Shown: positions 31,946-32,295 of the stretch, piece after piece
Numbering within the stretch: the first letter of the stretch is position 1
How the letters are laid out: each line of letters starts with the position of its first letter
Assembly (NCBI RefSeq): GCF_009696375.1
Contig: NZ_VUMD01000028.1
Coordinates: 1-32,295, forward strand
Reading direction: 5' to 3'
DNA: 32,295 nucleotides
Source: Clostridium porci
GTDB taxonomy: Bacteria; Bacillota; Clostridia; Lachnospirales; Lachnospiraceae
Notes under the pieces: generated by a model
What the model was told of the DNA's origin: nothing
Seen by the model: only the letters and a program-made list of their open reading frames with translations
The model's database searches: none
Position numbers and translations under genes: made by a program

Positions 31946-32168
31946 TTAACTCACTTCCTCCGGCTTTGTCGTCATAATGCGGTAAAGCTCCGTATCCTGC
32001 GGGAACCGGTCCACGAAAGGTAAAATCACATTTCCGTAGAAGATCAGCCCCTCGCCGGGTCCTGAATGTGTCACATAGGAGAGCTGCTGCGGGGAGATAC
32101 CCAGTTTCTTTGCAAGGATTTCCCGGTCACCGGCTGCCTGGTTTAACATATACACGAAGTCCGAGTTC
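31946..32168 (-). CDS. VirB4-like transfer ATPase, 3' exon only
   Basis: Only the last 73 or so codons remain: NSDFVYMLNQAAGDREILA, then LGISPQQLSYVTHSGPGEGL, FYGNVILPFVDRFPQDTEL and stop. This is the C-terminal end of the VirB4/TraE-type ATPase that powers the mating channel in Tn1549-like modules. Reading upstream, the frame meets TAG at the junction with a group II intron 3' end, so the rest of the gene should lie beyond the right edge of the window on the far side of the intron. If the intron splices, full VirB4 can be made. Confidence 0.85.
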
Positions 32169-32295
32169 TATAGTGATAGGTAAGCCCCTGATATCATCTC
32201 AGGCTTTTCCCCCACTTCACACCGTGCATGCGACTTTCACCGCACACGGCGTTCCATCGGTTAGTAGATTTCGTTGTCTAAACAATCAAACCTGT
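32169..32295 (-). mobile_element. Group II intron 3' end (domains V and VI)
   Basis: On the minus strand a domain V-like hairpin is present at about 32219-32252: GCCGTGTGCGG, then the GTGAAAG tetraloop area, then TCGCATGCACGGTG. It is followed by a domain VI-like stem and an end resembling CTATCAC/CTAT at about 32169-32176. This is the usual group II intron end, inserted in the sense direction of virB4. Only about 127 bp are visible; the reverse transcriptase gene would lie to the right. Confidence 0.8.

Overview
The window looks like accessory DNA from a low- to mid-GC gut Firmicute, most likely a Lachnospiraceae or related Clostridia. The reasons are AGGAGG-type ribosome sites, Tn916- and Tn1549-type conjugation genes, a sortase-anchored SpaA/VaFE adhesin and a Firmicutes-style tyrosine integrase. 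No housekeeping gene is present. The only chromosomal-looking trace is the 3' half of a tRNA-Arg(CCU) gene at 10752-10796.

Region 1 (1-10.5 kb, all minus strand) is the front of a Tn916/ICEBs1-type conjugation operon. Read right to left it holds a surface adhesin, a structured leader, two DUF961 proteins, the coupling ATPase TcpA, oriT, the relaxase MobT, a DUF3789 protein, TcpD, a small unknown protein and two ArdA antirestriction proteins. Two AT-rich modules encoding XRE-type regulators with membrane segments interrupt this operon at 5.5-6.3 kb and 1.3-2.1 kb. Each module ends in an almost identical terminator hairpin.

Region 2 (10.6-13.8 kb) is an attP-like attachment region built on the tRNA-Arg half, with TGCTAA arm repeats on both sides, followed by integrase, excisionase, a long non-coding stretch and two small sigma-like regulators. 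An intact attP arrangement with the adhesin end on one side and int on the other is expected for an ICE circle, a tandem copy, or two related ICEs side by side in one tRNA gene.

Region 3 (13.9-19 kb) is cargo. It holds possible leader ORFs, an MFS efflux pump with an AraC-GNAT regulator between two direct repeats, an SPL-type radical SAM protein, a GyrI-like protein, and a WYL regulator with a matching operator in front of two of these genes.

Region 4 (19-32.3 kb) is a second, Tn1549-type conjugation module of higher GC. It holds an XRE regulator, MobC, a MobP relaxase, an inserted PIN-like gene, a 146-nt hairpin with DnaA boxes in its stem, and a leftward operon. That operon runs from VirB4 (3' part only) through a C5 DNA methyltransferase, a CHAP cell-wall hydrolase, DUF4315, DUF4366, topoisomerase III (broken by an amber codon) and two ArdA-type proteins to a small Cys-rich protein. 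A group II intron 3' end interrupts virB4 at the right edge.

The window therefore carries two conjugation machineries with different relaxases, four ArdA-family antirestriction proteins plus a methyltransferase, and several small self-contained cassettes with their own promoter and terminator placed between co-directional transfer genes. The best candidates for something undescribed are the DnaA-box hairpin, the terminator-capped cassettes together with the possible antitermination leader RNA, and the attP-like junction.
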